A DNA stretch of 64,000 nucleotides from Kaistella carnis (GCF_003860585.1 NZ_CP034159.1:2046001-2110000), one strand, 5' to 3'; positions 1-8,687 are shown, counted from the first letter of the stretch. The notes: generated from the sequence alone by a model not told the origin. Numbers and translations are program-made.

Positions 1-123
1 GGCTTTGAGTGAATCTTTGTTTACATTTTTTACATATTGCATTATTTCCACATCAATGTCCTTTTTTTGTGCGCTAAGACCTAATGAAAATGCAATTGAG
101 AGAAAGAAGGCTATTTTTTTCAT
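1..123 (-). CDS. Secreted protein, N-terminal fragment (runs off the left edge)
   Basis: Forty-one codons are visible. They start with a typical signal peptide: Met-Lys-Lys, then a hydrophobic run of about 15 residues ending LSAQ, which suggests cleavage near residue 18. The mature part begins with lysines and continues as IMQYVKNVNKDSLKA. Its ATG overlaps the TGA of the upstream threonine aldolase gene (ATGA overlap at 120-123), so the two are probably co-translated. The short mature segment resembles the beginning of secreted M28-type aminopeptidases of flavobacteria, but too little is visible to assign a family. Confidence 0.7.
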   Translation of the reverse strand, partial: MKKIAFFLSIAFSLGLSAQKKDIDVEIMQYVKNVNKDSLKA

Positions 124-1151
124 TTTAAATTTTTTATTTCATTTATAAATTGCTCTACCACATAATCTTCTGTTGCCCAAGAAGTTATGATTCTTATCGC
201 GGCTTGATCCTGATCCAGCTTCTTCCAAACATAAAAATCAAAGTTTTGAGAAAGTTGTTCAATTTGGGAATGTGAGAGCATAGGAAAAATTTGATTTGTA
301 AAGGTTTCAGTCAGAAAATCATGGCTTATTTCTCTAAAGGCTTTTTTAATTTTCATGGCTTGCTGATTCGCATGTTTCGCTAGATCAAAATACAAATCGT
401 CTTTTAGTAATTCCTGAAACTGGATACCGAGCAGTCTTCCTTTGGCCAGCAAAGCGCCTTTTTGTTTTAAATGAAAACCGAAATCTTCCTGCAAATTTTC
501 ATTGTTAATGACAATTGCTTCTCCAATTAAAGCTCCGTTTTTTGTGCCTCCTAAGTAGAAAGCATCAGTATATTTACCAAAGTCTTCTAATGTTAAGTTA
601 TTTGTTTCCGCAGTTAAAGCGTGTCCCAACCTTGCACCATCAACGAATAAATAAAGATTGTTCCTTTGGCAATAATCATAGAGATTCCTTAATTCATCTT
701 TTAAATAAATCGTACCGACCTCAGTAGAATTTGAAATGTAAACCAACTTTTGCTTTACCTGATGCGGTTTATTCTGATGACCTTCAATAACAGTCTGAAT
801 ATCTTCCGGACGAATTTTACCATTTTCCGTTTCAACCGCATGAACTTTATGGCCCGTAGATTCTATGGCGCCACTTTCATTCGTGAAAATATGACCTGTG
901 GCTGCAGCAACCACACTTTCATGTGGACGTAAAAATGAAGAGATCGCAATCAGATTAGCTTGTGTTCCACCGGAAACAAAATCCACTGTGGATTTAGGAT
1001 TATTAATTTTCTGTTTAATAATGGCTTTGGCGGCCAGAGAATAATCATCCAAACCATACCCACTTTGTTGATCCTTATTAGTTTGGAGCAATGCTTCGAG
1101 AACTTTTGGATGTGCTCCTTCTGCATAATCATTTTTAAAAGAATATTTCAT
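120..1151 (-). CDS. ltaE: Low-specificity L-threonine aldolase (beta-eliminating lyase family)
   Basis: A 343-residue PLP enzyme of fold type I, expected to cleave L-threonine or allo-threonine to glycine and acetaldehyde in the cytoplasm. The N-terminal half carries FVSGGTQANL, the cofactor-phosphate region. LFVDGARLGHAL holds the aspartate that contacts the PLP ring nitrogen, and FYLGGTKNGAL holds the Schiff-base lysine. The length is normal for the family. The ATG at 1151 is the first possible start. The stop overlaps the start of the secreted protein downstream, so they form an operon. Related aromatic beta-eliminating lyases such as the tryptophanase at 46.1 kb are longer and have different signatures. 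Confidence 0.9.
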   Translation of the reverse strand: MKYSFKNDYAEGAHPKVLEALLQTNKDQQSGYGLDDYSLAAKAIIKQKINNPKSTVDFVSGGTQANLIAISSFLRPHESVVAAATGHIFTNESGAIESTGHKVHAVETENGKIRPEDIQTVIEGHQNKPHQVKQKLVYISNSTEVGTIYLKDELRNLYDYCQRNNLYLFVDGARLGHALTAETNNLTLEDFGKYTDAFYLGGTKNGALIGEAIVINNENLQEDFGFHLKQKGALLAKGRLLGIQFQELLKDDLYFDLAKHANQQAMKIKKAFREISHDFLTETFTNQIFPMLSHSQIEQLSQNFDFYVWKKLDQDQAAIRIITSWATEDYVVEQFINEIKNLK

Positions 1152-1375
1152 AGATTAAATGTATAAAAAAGGGTCAATAAAACAGTACAATTTAGGTGAA
1201 TTTACCTTTCATTATTCCCAATTATATCTCACCTTTGTTATGTAAAAGTAAAGAAAACTAATAACCCTTTTTTACAAAACATCATTTTTTATCCAATTTC
1301 TTCTTGGGATTTTTAAACGATGTAATTTTTTTCTTCATTTTGAATTTTTAATTAACTCTAGGCATGCAACATCTT

Positions 1376-1407
1376 TTGTATGCCTTATTTTTTTATTGTT
1401 AGATTTG
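1376..1407 (+). promoter_or_regulatory. Promoter of the DtxR-type regulator
   Basis: A TTG at 1376-1378 is followed after 21 bases by TAGATTTG at 1400-1407, which fits the Bacteroidota pattern TTG-N17-23-TAnnTTTG. The ATG lies 20 bases after the -7 box, so the leader would be very short. Confidence 0.65.
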
Positions 1408-1424
1408 CATAAAAGAGCATCTAA
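1399..1424. promoter_or_regulatory. Dyad over the -7 box, candidate autoregulatory operator
   Basis: TTAGAT at 1399-1404 and ATCTAA at 1419-1424 are perfect inverted repeats, with GC inside each arm. The left arm is part of the -7 box TAGATTTG and the right arm reaches to three bases before the ATG. A metal regulator bound here would block its own transcription. This is inferred from position and symmetry only. Confidence 0.35.
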
Positions 1425-1427
1425 CTT

Positions 1428-2078
1428 ATGATTTCACTAACGGAAGAAAACTATCTGAAAGCCATTTTCCATCTCAGAAACACCGACAACACAGTAACAA
1501 TCAATGAATTAAGCAAATTATTGGATGTTAAAATGCCGAGTGTAAATAATATGATGAAAAAATTCGCACAGAAAAACTGGGTTATTTATGAAACCTACAA
1601 ACCTGTAAAAATCACCGCCGAAGGAAATAAAGAAGCTGCTCTTATTGTTCGCAAACACCGGTTAACGGAAATGTTTCTGGTTGAAAAAATGAATTTCGGC
1701 TGGGAAAATGTACACGAGATTGCGGAACAACTGGAGCATTTACATTCTGATCTGTTTTTCGATAAAATTGATGAGATATTAAATTATCCAAAATTTGATC
1801 CTCATGGCGAGCCTATTCCCGATAAAGAAGGCAATATCATTGCGCTTGATTTAAAGAAATTAAGTGAGTGCAAAAAAGATGATGAGGTGGTGTTTACTTC
1901 GGTTACGCACTCAGATGACGATTTCCTAAGTTATCTTACCAGCAAAAATCTAGAATTAGGTACTACCCTAAAAATTTTCGACATCGAAAAATATGATCAG
2001 TCGTTCACGATTCTGAAAACAGACGGTTCCAAAACTGTTTTAAGCAAAATGGTGTGCGATAAAATCCTTGTGAAGTAA
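1428..2078 (+). CDS. DtxR/MntR-family metal-dependent transcriptional regulator
   Basis: A 216-residue protein with the DtxR layout. A winged helix-turn-helix fills residues 1-65 (INELSKLLDVKMPSVNNMMKKF is the helix-turn-helix). A dimerisation and metal-binding domain follows, with the signature VHEIAEQLEHLHSD around residues 95-110, and a C-terminal FeoA/SH3-like domain starts at about residue 140. The family represses metal uptake genes when loaded with Fe(II) or Mn(II). In the N-terminal metal motif the residue equivalent to Asp8 of MntR is Asn, so metal selectivity cannot be read off. No transporter gene is adjacent. The gene has its own promoter and a candidate operator at its start. Confidence 0.85.
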   Translation: MISLTEENYLKAIFHLRNTDNTVTINELSKLLDVKMPSVNNMMKKFAQKNWVIYETYKPVKITAEGNKEAALIVRKHRLTEMFLVEKMNFGWENVHEIAEQLEHLHSDLFFDKIDEILNYPKFDPHGEPIPDKEGNIIALDLKKLSECKKDDEVVFTSVTHSDDDFLSYLTSKNLELGTTLKIFDIEKYDQSFTILKTDGSKTVLSKMVCDKILVK

Positions 2079-2096
2079 AAAGCCAATTTGCTTTTC

Positions 2097-2127
2097 TTGG
2101 CGGATCAAGTGAATTGCCTTAACTTTG
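2097..2127 (+). promoter_or_regulatory. Promoter of pruA
   Basis: TTG at 2097-2099, 20 bases, then TAACTTTG at 2120-2127. This is an excellent Bacteroidota promoter 35 bases before the ATG at 2163. It shows that the in-frame start at 2088 is not used. Confidence 0.75.
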
Positions 2128-2162
2128 TAACAATCACAAAAAAATCAATAAAAATTCAAAAT

Positions 2163-3788
2163 ATGTCAAAAGCCATTTCACAGGTTCCTTTCGCAATAAA
2201 CGAACCCGTAAGAAGTTATGAGCCAGGATCAGATGAAGTAAAATCATTGATCTCCACTTATAAAAAAATGTGGAAAGAGAAAATCGAAATCCCCATGGTT
2301 ATTGGTGGTAAAGAAATCACCACTGATGAAAAAGTTGATATTAACTCTCCGCAAGATCACCAGCACACCGTTGGATTCTACCATAAAGGAACAATGAAGC
2401 ATGTTGATGACGCCATTAATTCTGCTTTAGCAGCAAAAGAAAAATGGAATAATCTTGGTTGGGAGCAACGTGCCGCCATCTTTTTAAAAGCAGCTGATTT
2501 AATTGCGGGTCCTTACAGAGACCGTTTGAATGCAGCGACCATGATTGCGCAGAGTAAAAATGTTCATCAGGCAGAGATTGATGCTGCTTGTGAATTTATC
2601 GATTTCTTACGTTTCAACGTAGAATTTATGACCGAATTGTACAGCGAACAACCCGTTTCTGATACAGGAATTTGGAACCGTTCCGAATATCGTCCTTTGG
2701 AAGGTTTCTGTTTTGCTGTTACTCCTTTTAACTTCACCGCAATTTCCGGAAACTTGCCGACCTGTATGGCAATGATGGGAAATGTGGTGGTATGGAAACC
2801 ATCTGACAAGCAGGTTTATTCAGCTAAAGTTATTATGGATATTCTTATTGAAGCAGGTTTACCGGAAGGCGTGATCAATATGGTTTTCACTGATGGAAAA
2901 GAAACTGCAGAAAAAGTATTGGCACACCCAGACTTTGCTGGTCTGCACTTCACAGGTTCTACTAAAGTGTTCCAAAGCATGTGGAAGATGATGGGCGACA
3001 ACATTCATAACTATAAAACCTACCCAAGAATTGTGGGAGAAACAGGTGGAAAAGATTTCGTGATCGCACACCCTTCTGCAAATATAGAAGCAGTAGCTAC
3101 AGGTTTGGTTCGTGGAGCATTCGAATATCAAGGACAAAAATGTTCTGCAGCATCCCGAGCGTACATTCCGAAATCCATCTGGAACGAGGTGAAAGCGGTA
3201 ATGGAAGCACAAATGAAAACCATTAAGATGGGAAGTCCGGAAGATCCTTCTAACTTTGTGAACGCCGTTATTGATAAAAATTCTTTTGAAAAATGCAAAG
3301 GGTATATCGAACGTGCACAAAACTCAAAAGAAGCAGACGTAATCATCGGAGGGAAATGTGATGACTCTAAAGGCTGGTTTGTAGAGCCAACAGTTATTGT
3401 AACTACAAATCCAAAATATGAGTCCGTTTGTGAAGAAATTTTCGGCCCTATTCTTTCAATCTACGTTTTTGAAGATGAAGACTGGAGTGCTACTTTGAAA
3501 CTGGTTGATGAAACTTCTCCTTACTCTTTAACCGGTGCTGTTTTCGCTCAAGACCGTTATGCGATTGATGAGGCTTACAAAGCTTTAGAAAACGCTTCTG
3601 GTAACTTCTATATCAATGACAAGCCAACCGGAGCAGTTGTTGGACAACAGCCATTTGGTGGCGCGAGAGCCTCAGGAACAAATGATAAAGCAGGATCTAA
3701 GATGAATCTACTTCGATGGGTTTCTGTAAGAAGTATTAAAGAAACTTTTGTTTCGCCGAAAGATTATAAATATCCTTACTTAGGATAA
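2163..3788 (+). CDS. pruA: L-glutamate gamma-semialdehyde (1-pyrroline-5-carboxylate) dehydrogenase
   Basis: A 541-residue aldehyde dehydrogenase that oxidises glutamate-5-semialdehyde to glutamate with NAD, the second step of proline degradation. Visible family features are VTPFNFTAISGNLP (substrate/cofactor cleft), the general-base glutamate in IVGETGGKDF (about residue 292), the catalytic cysteine in YQGQKCSAASRAY (about residue 327), and PFGGARASGTNDKAG near the C-terminus, typical of the P5C dehydrogenase branch. The start at 2163 was chosen because the promoter lies between it and an upstream in-frame start at 2088. It is monocistronic: own promoter, strong terminator at 3817. No proline dehydrogenase gene is in the window. 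Confidence 0.93.
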   Translation: MSKAISQVPFAINEPVRSYEPGSDEVKSLISTYKKMWKEKIEIPMVIGGKEITTDEKVDINSPQDHQHTVGFYHKGTMKHVDDAINSALAAKEKWNNLGWEQRAAIFLKAADLIAGPYRDRLNAATMIAQSKNVHQAEIDAACEFIDFLRFNVEFMTELYSEQPVSDTGIWNRSEYRPLEGFCFAVTPFNFTAISGNLPTCMAMMGNVVVWKPSDKQVYSAKVIMDILIEAGLPEGVINMVFTDGKETAEKVLAHPDFAGLHFTGSTKVFQSMWKMMGDNIHNYKTYPRIVGETGGKDFVIAHPSANIEAVATGLVRGAFEYQGQKCSAASRAYIPKSIWNEVKAVMEAQMKTIKMGSPEDPSNFVNAVIDKNSFEKCKGYIERAQNSKEADVIIGGKCDDSKGWFVEPTVIVTTNPKYESVCEEIFGPILSIYVFEDEDWSATLKLVDETSPYSLTGAVFAQDRYAIDEAYKALENASGNFYINDKPTGAVVGQQPFGGARASGTNDKAGSKMNLLRWVSVRSIKETFVSPKDYKYPYLG

Positions 3789-3816
3789 GATAATAGACTG
3801 GTATTTCAGAACTTAA

Positions 3817-3850
3817 AAAGTCCGTCACTTTCGTGGCGGACTTTCTTTAT
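3817..3850 (+). terminator. Terminator after pruA
   Basis: AAAGTCCGTCAC pairs with GTGGCGGACTTT across a TTTC loop, with one G-U pair, and is followed by a T-rich run. Confidence 0.8.
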
Positions 3851-3979
3851 TTAGAAGATTATTAAAACATTAACAAAATTTTATCAAATTTAAAAAATGC
3901 TTTGGCATAGATTTTACATCTCTCTAAACATCAAATTAAATTCATTAAAACATTCATTAAATTAATAAAACTTAAAGTT

Positions 3980-4222
3980 ATGGGTACTAAGAAAAACGGA
4001 TTACTTGCATTATTAGGATTAGGAGCCTTAGCATGGTGGAAATATAAAAACTCAAGTGCAGAGGAAAAACAAGCAGTTAAAGATAAAGTGAATACCGCAA
4101 AAGATAATTTCAATAAATGGGGTACTGACCTAAAATCTAAAGCTGGTGATGTTGCATCACAGGTACAGGATAAAGTTAATAAAACGACATCTTCCGTTGA
4201 GGATACCGTAAACAGAGGTTAA
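3980..4222 (+). CDS. Small membrane-anchored helical protein (YtxH/LEA-like)
   Basis: An 80-residue protein. After MGTKKN comes a short hydrophobic segment rich in Leu, Gly and Ala (about residues 7-20) that ends in WWKYK and could anchor it in the membrane. The rest is charged and helical: SSAEEKQAVKDKVNTAKD, then segments rich in Lys, Asp, Val and Ala with a repeating V-x-D-K-V-N pattern. This composition recalls YtxH and late-embryogenesis-type stress proteins, but no catalytic motif is present and the function is unknown. It stands alone between two terminators, so it is independently transcribed, as expected of an abundant or stress-induced small protein. Confidence 0.75.
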   Translation: MGTKKNGLLALLGLGALAWWKYKNSSAEEKQAVKDKVNTAKDNFNKWGTDLKSKAGDVASQVQDKVNKTTSSVEDTVNRG

Positions 4223-4249
4223 TACCAAAGCACACATTCTTATATTTAA

Positions 4250-4288
4250 AAAAAACCGCAGTGTAGTATTTACACTGCGGTTTTTTTT
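4250..4288 (+). terminator. Terminator after the 80-residue protein
   Basis: AACCGCAGTGTA pairs perfectly with TACACTGCGGTT around a GTATT loop, followed by a run of eight T. Confidence 0.85.
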
Positions 4289-4289
4289 A

Positions 4290-4320
4290 TACGAAAAATC
4301 CCGACCAGAGATCGGGATTG
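4290..4320 (-). terminator. Terminator of the zinc metallopeptidase
   Basis: AATCCCGA pairs with TCGGGATT across a six-base loop. On the minus strand it is followed by TTTTTCG, directly after the peptidase stop. Confidence 0.8.
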
Positions 4321-4323
4321 CAT

Positions 4324-5181
4324 TTATTTTAGCAAAGCATTAAAGGTGTCACCCTGCCGAATATCTCCGGTATTGTATCCTTTCATGAACCACTCTTTAC
4401 GTTGAGCAGAACTCCCATGCGTAAATCCTTCCTGATTTACGTATCCCTGGGATCTCTTCTGAATATTATCATCTCCAACGGCTTCGGCTGCAGAAATAGC
4501 AGATTCGATATCGCCGGGCTCTAAAATATGTTCTCTGTTGTCTGTCTGTTTCGCCCAAACTCCGGCATAAAAATCAGCTTGAAGTTCGGTGGCTACAGAA
4601 ACACGATTCATATCTGCTTCAGAATATCTGCCGCTATTTCTGAGTTGATCTACTTTTTGGGTGGTTCCCAAAAGTGTTTGAACATGATGTCCCATTTCGT
4701 GCGCCATTACATAAGCAATTGAAAACTCAGTTACTTTTGCACCAAAACGTTGCTCCAACTCTTTGAAAAAACTCATATCCATATACACTGTTTGGTCGGC
4801 AGGACAATAAAATGGTCCCATTGCCGCCTGTGCAGTTCCACACCCTGACTGTGTTACATTTTCAAACAAGACCACTTTCGCCGGTTGATATTGCATGCCA
4901 TTTTCCTGAAAAACTTTACTCCAGGTCTTTTCATTTTCTACCGTTACCATCTGTACGAAATCACGAACTTTCAATTCATCGGCGTTAAGGTCGCGCTGCT
5001 CGGTTTGTGGTCCGGCAGAACCTATTCCGGATGATAATATTGCGGAAGGATCACCGCCCAGAAAAAATATGATTGCAGCGATGATTAATGTACCTAAGCC
5101 ACCACCCACCAGCATTCCTCCCCCACCGCCTGATCCGCGTCGGTCATCTACATTTCCACTTCTATCGTTTGTCCATTTCAT
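4324..5181 (-). CDS. Neutral zinc metallopeptidase (YpfJ family)
   Basis: A 285-residue protein of the YpfJ/zinc_peptidase family. The first 20 residues are hydrophilic and Gly-rich, then one transmembrane segment (about 26-45) anchors it, leaving the catalytic domain outside the cytoplasm. The zinc signature HEMGHHVQ lies near residue 160, and a third ligand glutamate is likely in ELQADFYAGVWA near residue 197. FTHGSSAQRKEWFMKGY at the C-terminus is characteristic of the family. The substrate is unknown. It is divided from the upstream LTA-synthase-like gene by only 32 bases, so the pair may share a transcript, and it ends in its own terminator. Confidence 0.9.
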   Translation of the reverse strand: MKWTNDRSGNVDDRRGSGGGGGMLVGGGLGTLIIAAIIFFLGGDPSAILSSGIGSAGPQTEQRDLNADELKVRDFVQMVTVENEKTWSKVFQENGMQYQPAKVVLFENVTQSGCGTAQAAMGPFYCPADQTVYMDMSFFKELEQRFGAKVTEFSIAYVMAHEMGHHVQTLLGTTQKVDQLRNSGRYSEADMNRVSVATELQADFYAGVWAKQTDNREHILEPGDIESAISAAEAVGDDNIQKRSQGYVNQEGFTHGSSAQRKEWFMKGYNTGDIRQGDTFNALLK

Positions 5182-5213
5182 AGTTTAAACTTTGGATAAA
5201 ATTACAAAAAATA

Positions 5214-7292
5214 TTATTTATTGAGTTTATTTTCTTTAAGCCAATATGAAACACTCTGGTACGTAGAAACACAGTCTTCTACTAAATTCTGCTGTATATT
5301 TTTAACCGGTATTTCGTCATAATACAGTTTAAAAGCGGACGGCAGATCTGATTTTTGTAAGCTTAAAGAATATTGTTTTATTTTCTTGGTCGGGGAAATA
5401 ATGGTTAAATGATTATCTTTTATTAAACCCAGATCCTGATAGGTTGCGATATAGGCCTTTGGTTGAAAGTGCTCAGTGAAAACATCCTGTCCTAAGAATT
5501 TAGATTGATATTTAAAATTAAGAAGTCCAAGAACAGTAGGCATGACATCGATTTGTGACATTGTCTTTTCAAATTTTTGAGGTTCAATAAATCCTTCTGA
5601 AAAAACGATACCCGGAATTCTGTATTTATCCATTGGAAGCTCCGTTTTACCCGCACTTGAAGCACAGTGGTCGGCAATAATAATGAACACCGTATTTTTA
5701 TACCAATTCTGTTTCTTAGCCATTTTAAAAAATTGACGAAGTGCATAATCAGTATACTTTACACCGCCATCACGGGATTTTGCTGTGCCAGGAATATCAA
5801 TTCTCCCTTCCGGGTAAGTGAAAGGTCGGTGATTAGAAACGGTCATCCAATGGTGAAAAAATGGTTTGCCTGATTTGGAATCGTTGTTCATTTCCATCAC
5901 TGCTTTTTTGGCCATATCCTCGTCTGACACGCCCCAAACATTAGCAAAGGTAATTTCTTCAGGTTTAAAATTATTTCGATCTACGATTTCGTAACCGTTC
6001 CCTTTATAGAAATCTTCCATATTATCGAAATAGCTGTAACCGCCATAAAGGAATTTCACATGATATCCTTTTTCCTTAAAAACACTTCCTGTGCTGAATT
6101 TATTTTTGTTATTCTCCCGCTTTACAAGACTTTCACCGGCAGTTGGCGGGATACACAAGGTCAGCGCCTCCAAACCACGCACGGTTCTATTCCCAGTTGC
6201 ATAAAGGTTGGTGAACATTAGCGATTTTTCTGCTAAACTATCCAGAAAAGGCATGATCTTTTTTGTACTTCCGTAATGTTCTAAAAATTCTGCAGATAAA
6301 CTTTCTACGGAAATTAAGACGACATTTTTGCGTATTTCAGGATTTTCAGGTGCAATATTTCTGCTTAAAGTTGGGGGTTGAAACTGCTGTAGAAAACGTT
6401 GCTCTGCTTTTTCCTGATTCATAGTTGGATAAAACTGAAAATAATCGAGTTCATTTTGAGTAAAGGCATGATAAAATTTCGGGAAACCATTCGCCTGAAT
6501 CTCTTCCGCAAAAGTGTTTTTGGTCTGGATTTTACTCAATTGAGGAATCATCATCAAACTCAGTCCACACAGAATAATAATGGACGCCACCAATACTATT
6601 TTTTGAGTGATATTGGGAAGCGAAAGTAATTCCTTTTTTGTTTTTTTATAGATGAACCAGGTTACGAGCAATGCTAATGTTAAAATAGCAGAGAATAACG
6701 GAACAACAGGATAACTTTCCATAATGTTTCCGATGACTTCATTGGTGTAAAATAGATAATCAGCTGCAATAAAATTGTAACGCACGCCGAATTCATTCCA
6801 GAAAAAATACTCGCTGACTGCATTAAAGATGATTAATAAAACGTAAAGAAATAGGGTAATGAAGTACAGAATATTGCGAATCCCGGTTCGTTTTGTGGGA
6901 AGAAAAAGCATTAATCCGAAGAGCAGTGTTTTTAAGCCTATAAAGATCATGGCCACTTCCGGAAAAGAACCTCCATATTGTTTAAATATATTACCCGGAA
7001 CAAATGCGGTATAAATAAACGCTAAAACGAACAACCCAAAAATGAAATATCCAAAGGGTTTTCTGTATTTAGAATCCGATAAAAAAAGAAAATACAGGGC
7101 AAGAATACTGCTGGCAAGGATAAAAACAAAAACATCACTTAAACCACCAATAATTAGGATTTTCAAACTTTCCCAGATTCCAAAATTAACCGTTGTGATG
7201 GGGTGAAATATAAATATGATCCTTAAAATCATGGAAACAATTCCATAGAATAGACCTAAATAAAGATAGGGTTTAAGTTTAGATGCGTACAT
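5214..7292 (-). CDS. LTA synthase-like sulfatase-fold membrane transferase
   Basis: A 692-residue protein with five or six transmembrane segments in the first 235 residues and a periplasmic alkaline-phosphatase/sulfatase-fold domain after residue 310. The metal and catalytic residues of the LtaS family can be placed: Glu in NVVLISVESLSAEF (about 327), the nucleophilic Thr in GNRTVRGLEALT (about 367) and Asp-His in IIIADHCASSAG (about 538). In Firmicutes these enzymes polymerise glycerol phosphate. In Gram-negative bacteria relatives transfer phosphoglycerol or phosphoethanolamine to glycans or lipids. The acceptor in this organism cannot be read from sequence. It lies 60 bases downstream of ribH in the same direction. 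Confidence 0.85.
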   Translation of the reverse strand: MYASKLKPYLYLGLFYGIVSMILRIIFIFHPITTVNFGIWESLKILIIGGLSDVFVFILASSILALYFLFLSDSKYRKPFGYFIFGLFVLAFIYTAFVPGNIFKQYGGSFPEVAMIFIGLKTLLFGLMLFLPTKRTGIRNILYFITLFLYVLLIIFNAVSEYFFWNEFGVRYNFIAADYLFYTNEVIGNIMESYPVVPLFSAILTLALLVTWFIYKKTKKELLSLPNITQKIVLVASIIILCGLSLMMIPQLSKIQTKNTFAEEIQANGFPKFYHAFTQNELDYFQFYPTMNQEKAEQRFLQQFQPPTLSRNIAPENPEIRKNVVLISVESLSAEFLEHYGSTKKIMPFLDSLAEKSLMFTNLYATGNRTVRGLEALTLCIPPTAGESLVKRENNKNKFSTGSVFKEKGYHVKFLYGGYSYFDNMEDFYKGNGYEIVDRNNFKPEEITFANVWGVSDEDMAKKAVMEMNNDSKSGKPFFHHWMTVSNHRPFTYPEGRIDIPGTAKSRDGGVKYTDYALRQFFKMAKKQNWYKNTVFIIIADHCASSAGKTELPMDKYRIPGIVFSEGFIEPQKFEKTMSQIDVMPTVLGLLNFKYQSKFLGQDVFTEHFQPKAYIATYQDLGLIKDNHLTIISPTKKIKQYSLSLQKSDLPSAFKLYYDEIPVKNIQQNLVEDCVSTYQSVSYWLKENKLNK

Positions 7293-7352
7293 ATTCGTAT
7301 GGAATTTTAATGTGAAAAGGTGTACTGATGAGAAACACAGAAAAAAATGACT

Positions 7353-7838
7353 TTAGGAGATGTTTCTTTTAAACTCAATCATCTGAAGTGCAGTAACAGC
7401 GGCTTCCACCCCTTTATTTCCCAGGGCACCGCCACTTCTGGCAATTGACTGCTCTTTTTTATCATCTGTTAAAACACAGAAAATCGCAGGAACATCCGAT
7501 AAAATATTACAGTCTTTAATCCCCTGCGCTACAGCGGAACACACGTAGTCGAAATGTGATGTTTCGCCCCGAATGACACATCCGATTGCAATTACTGCGT
7601 CAAAATTGCCCTGTTTGCACAGTTGCATTGAAGCATAACTCAATTCAAAAGCTCCGGGAACGGGAAAAACGCTAATGTTATCGATTGGAATTCCTTCCTT
7701 TTTTAACACTTCTATTGCGCCATCACGCAGATTATAAGTTACGAAATCATTCCATTCTGAAACAACGATGCCAATTCTAAAAGAACTGGCATTGTTTATT
7801 TTTAATGGTCGATAATCTGAAAGATTTACAGTTGCCAT
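7353..7838 (-). CDS. ribH: 6,7-dimethyl-8-ribityllumazine synthase
   Basis: A 161-residue lumazine synthase, the penultimate riboflavin-biosynthetic enzyme, which condenses the ribityl-pyrimidine with 3,4-dihydroxy-2-butanone 4-phosphate. The signatures are VPGAFELSYAS (about 60-70) and AIGCVIRGETSHFDYVC (about 84-100), with catalytic His95. The C-terminal SGGALGNKGVEAA binds phosphate. It is 15 bases downstream of the TPR gene and probably co-transcribed from the promoter at 8587-8616. No other rib gene is nearby. Confidence 0.95.
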   Translation of the reverse strand: MATVNLSDYRPLKINNASSFRIGIVVSEWNDFVTYNLRDGAIEVLKKEGIPIDNISVFPVPGAFELSYASMQLCKQGNFDAVIAIGCVIRGETSHFDYVCSAVAQGIKDCNILSDVPAIFCVLTDDKKEQSIARSGGALGNKGVEAAVTALQMIEFKRNIS

Positions 7839-7853
7839 TATTTCTTATTTATA

Positions 7854-8564
7854 TTAGTAATATTTTACCATTTCGATGTAGGAATCAGACATTCCATTAT
7901 CGTAATCTGCGTACTTTTCATCAACCGCAGAGAAGTATTTTTTTGCTGCATCATTTTTCTTCAATGCTAATGCCAAAATTCCTGCTTTTCTGGTGAAGTA
8001 ATAAGCAGTATAAGGATCATCTGAAGCAGAAATCGCCTGATCTAAAAGTGACAATGCCTCATCGCTCTTATTTAGATTTGCCTGGCAATCTGCCATAGCT
8101 CCATATTTCAAAGCCATTAATACCTTATTTTTTGAAGAAAACTCATCTAATAAATCGTATGACTCTTTATATTTGCCTTCTTTAAATTTGATAAGTCCCG
8201 CGTTATAAGCTGAAAGTTTACCAACAGCCGTTTCGGAGAAATCTTTATACGTTCCTAGATATCCGGGATTGGCTGCGCTTTTCCCACCTAAAGCTAAATC
8301 ATTTTTACCATCTGCCAAATTTTTCTGCGCTGCAAGATAACTTAGGGTTGCCTCTTCATTTCTTGGTTCAACATAAAACTGTTTGTAGGCAAAAAACCCT
8401 AAAACAGCCAATACCAAAGCACCAAAAATGATGATTAAAAGTTTTGAGTTTTTCTCCAGGAATCTCTCAGTATCAAGTGCACCTCTATCCAGATCTTTGA
8501 AAACTTCAACAGTTTCCTTTCCTTCCAGGTCCTTTTTGTTCGTGTGCAGTTTATGTTTTGCCAT
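7854..8564 (-). CDS. Membrane-anchored tetratricopeptide repeat protein
   Basis: A 236-residue protein with a basic, charged N-terminus, one transmembrane helix at about residues 42-64 (LLIIIFGALVLAVLGFFAY) and then TPR-like helical repeats outside the membrane (for example GKYKESYDLLDEFSSKN, DEALSLLDQAISASDDPYTAYYF). The topology and length resemble the YfgM/ANCIENT-TPR group that assists periplasmic folding, but the match is only structural. It is followed after 15 bases by ribH, an arrangement I associate with Flavobacteriia. It has a good promoter 23 bases upstream of its ATG. Confidence 0.85.
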   Translation of the reverse strand: MAKHKLHTNKKDLEGKETVEVFKDLDRGALDTERFLEKNSKLLIIIFGALVLAVLGFFAYKQFYVEPRNEEATLSYLAAQKNLADGKNDLALGGKSAANPGYLGTYKDFSETAVGKLSAYNAGLIKFKEGKYKESYDLLDEFSSKNKVLMALKYGAMADCQANLNKSDEALSLLDQAISASDDPYTAYYFTRKAGILALALKKNDAAKKYFSAVDEKYADYDNGMSDSYIEMVKYY

Positions 8565-8586
8565 AATAGTAATAAAAATTGAAGTG

Positions 8587-8616
8587 CAAATTTAACTGTT
8601 TTTGAACGATTTACAA
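8587..8616 (-). promoter_or_regulatory. Promoter of the TPR-ribH operon
   Basis: On the minus strand, TTG (8616-8614), 19 bases, then TAAATTTG (8594-8587), followed by C as in many promoters of this window. Confidence 0.75.
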
Positions 8617-8687
8617 AATTTAGTTTTCAAAAAGATAATTTCTGATTTGCAGTTGATATTTAACAAAGAATTGTTTGTAAAAAGGTG

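Noticed and set aside
2088..2162. 25-codon N-terminal extension of pruA
   Set aside because: The promoter TTG-N20-TAACTTTG lies inside it, so it would not be transcribed.
2859..3320. 153-codon frame on the minus strand
   Set aside because: Shadow of pruA, rich in Cys, Phe and His as expected for an antisense frame.
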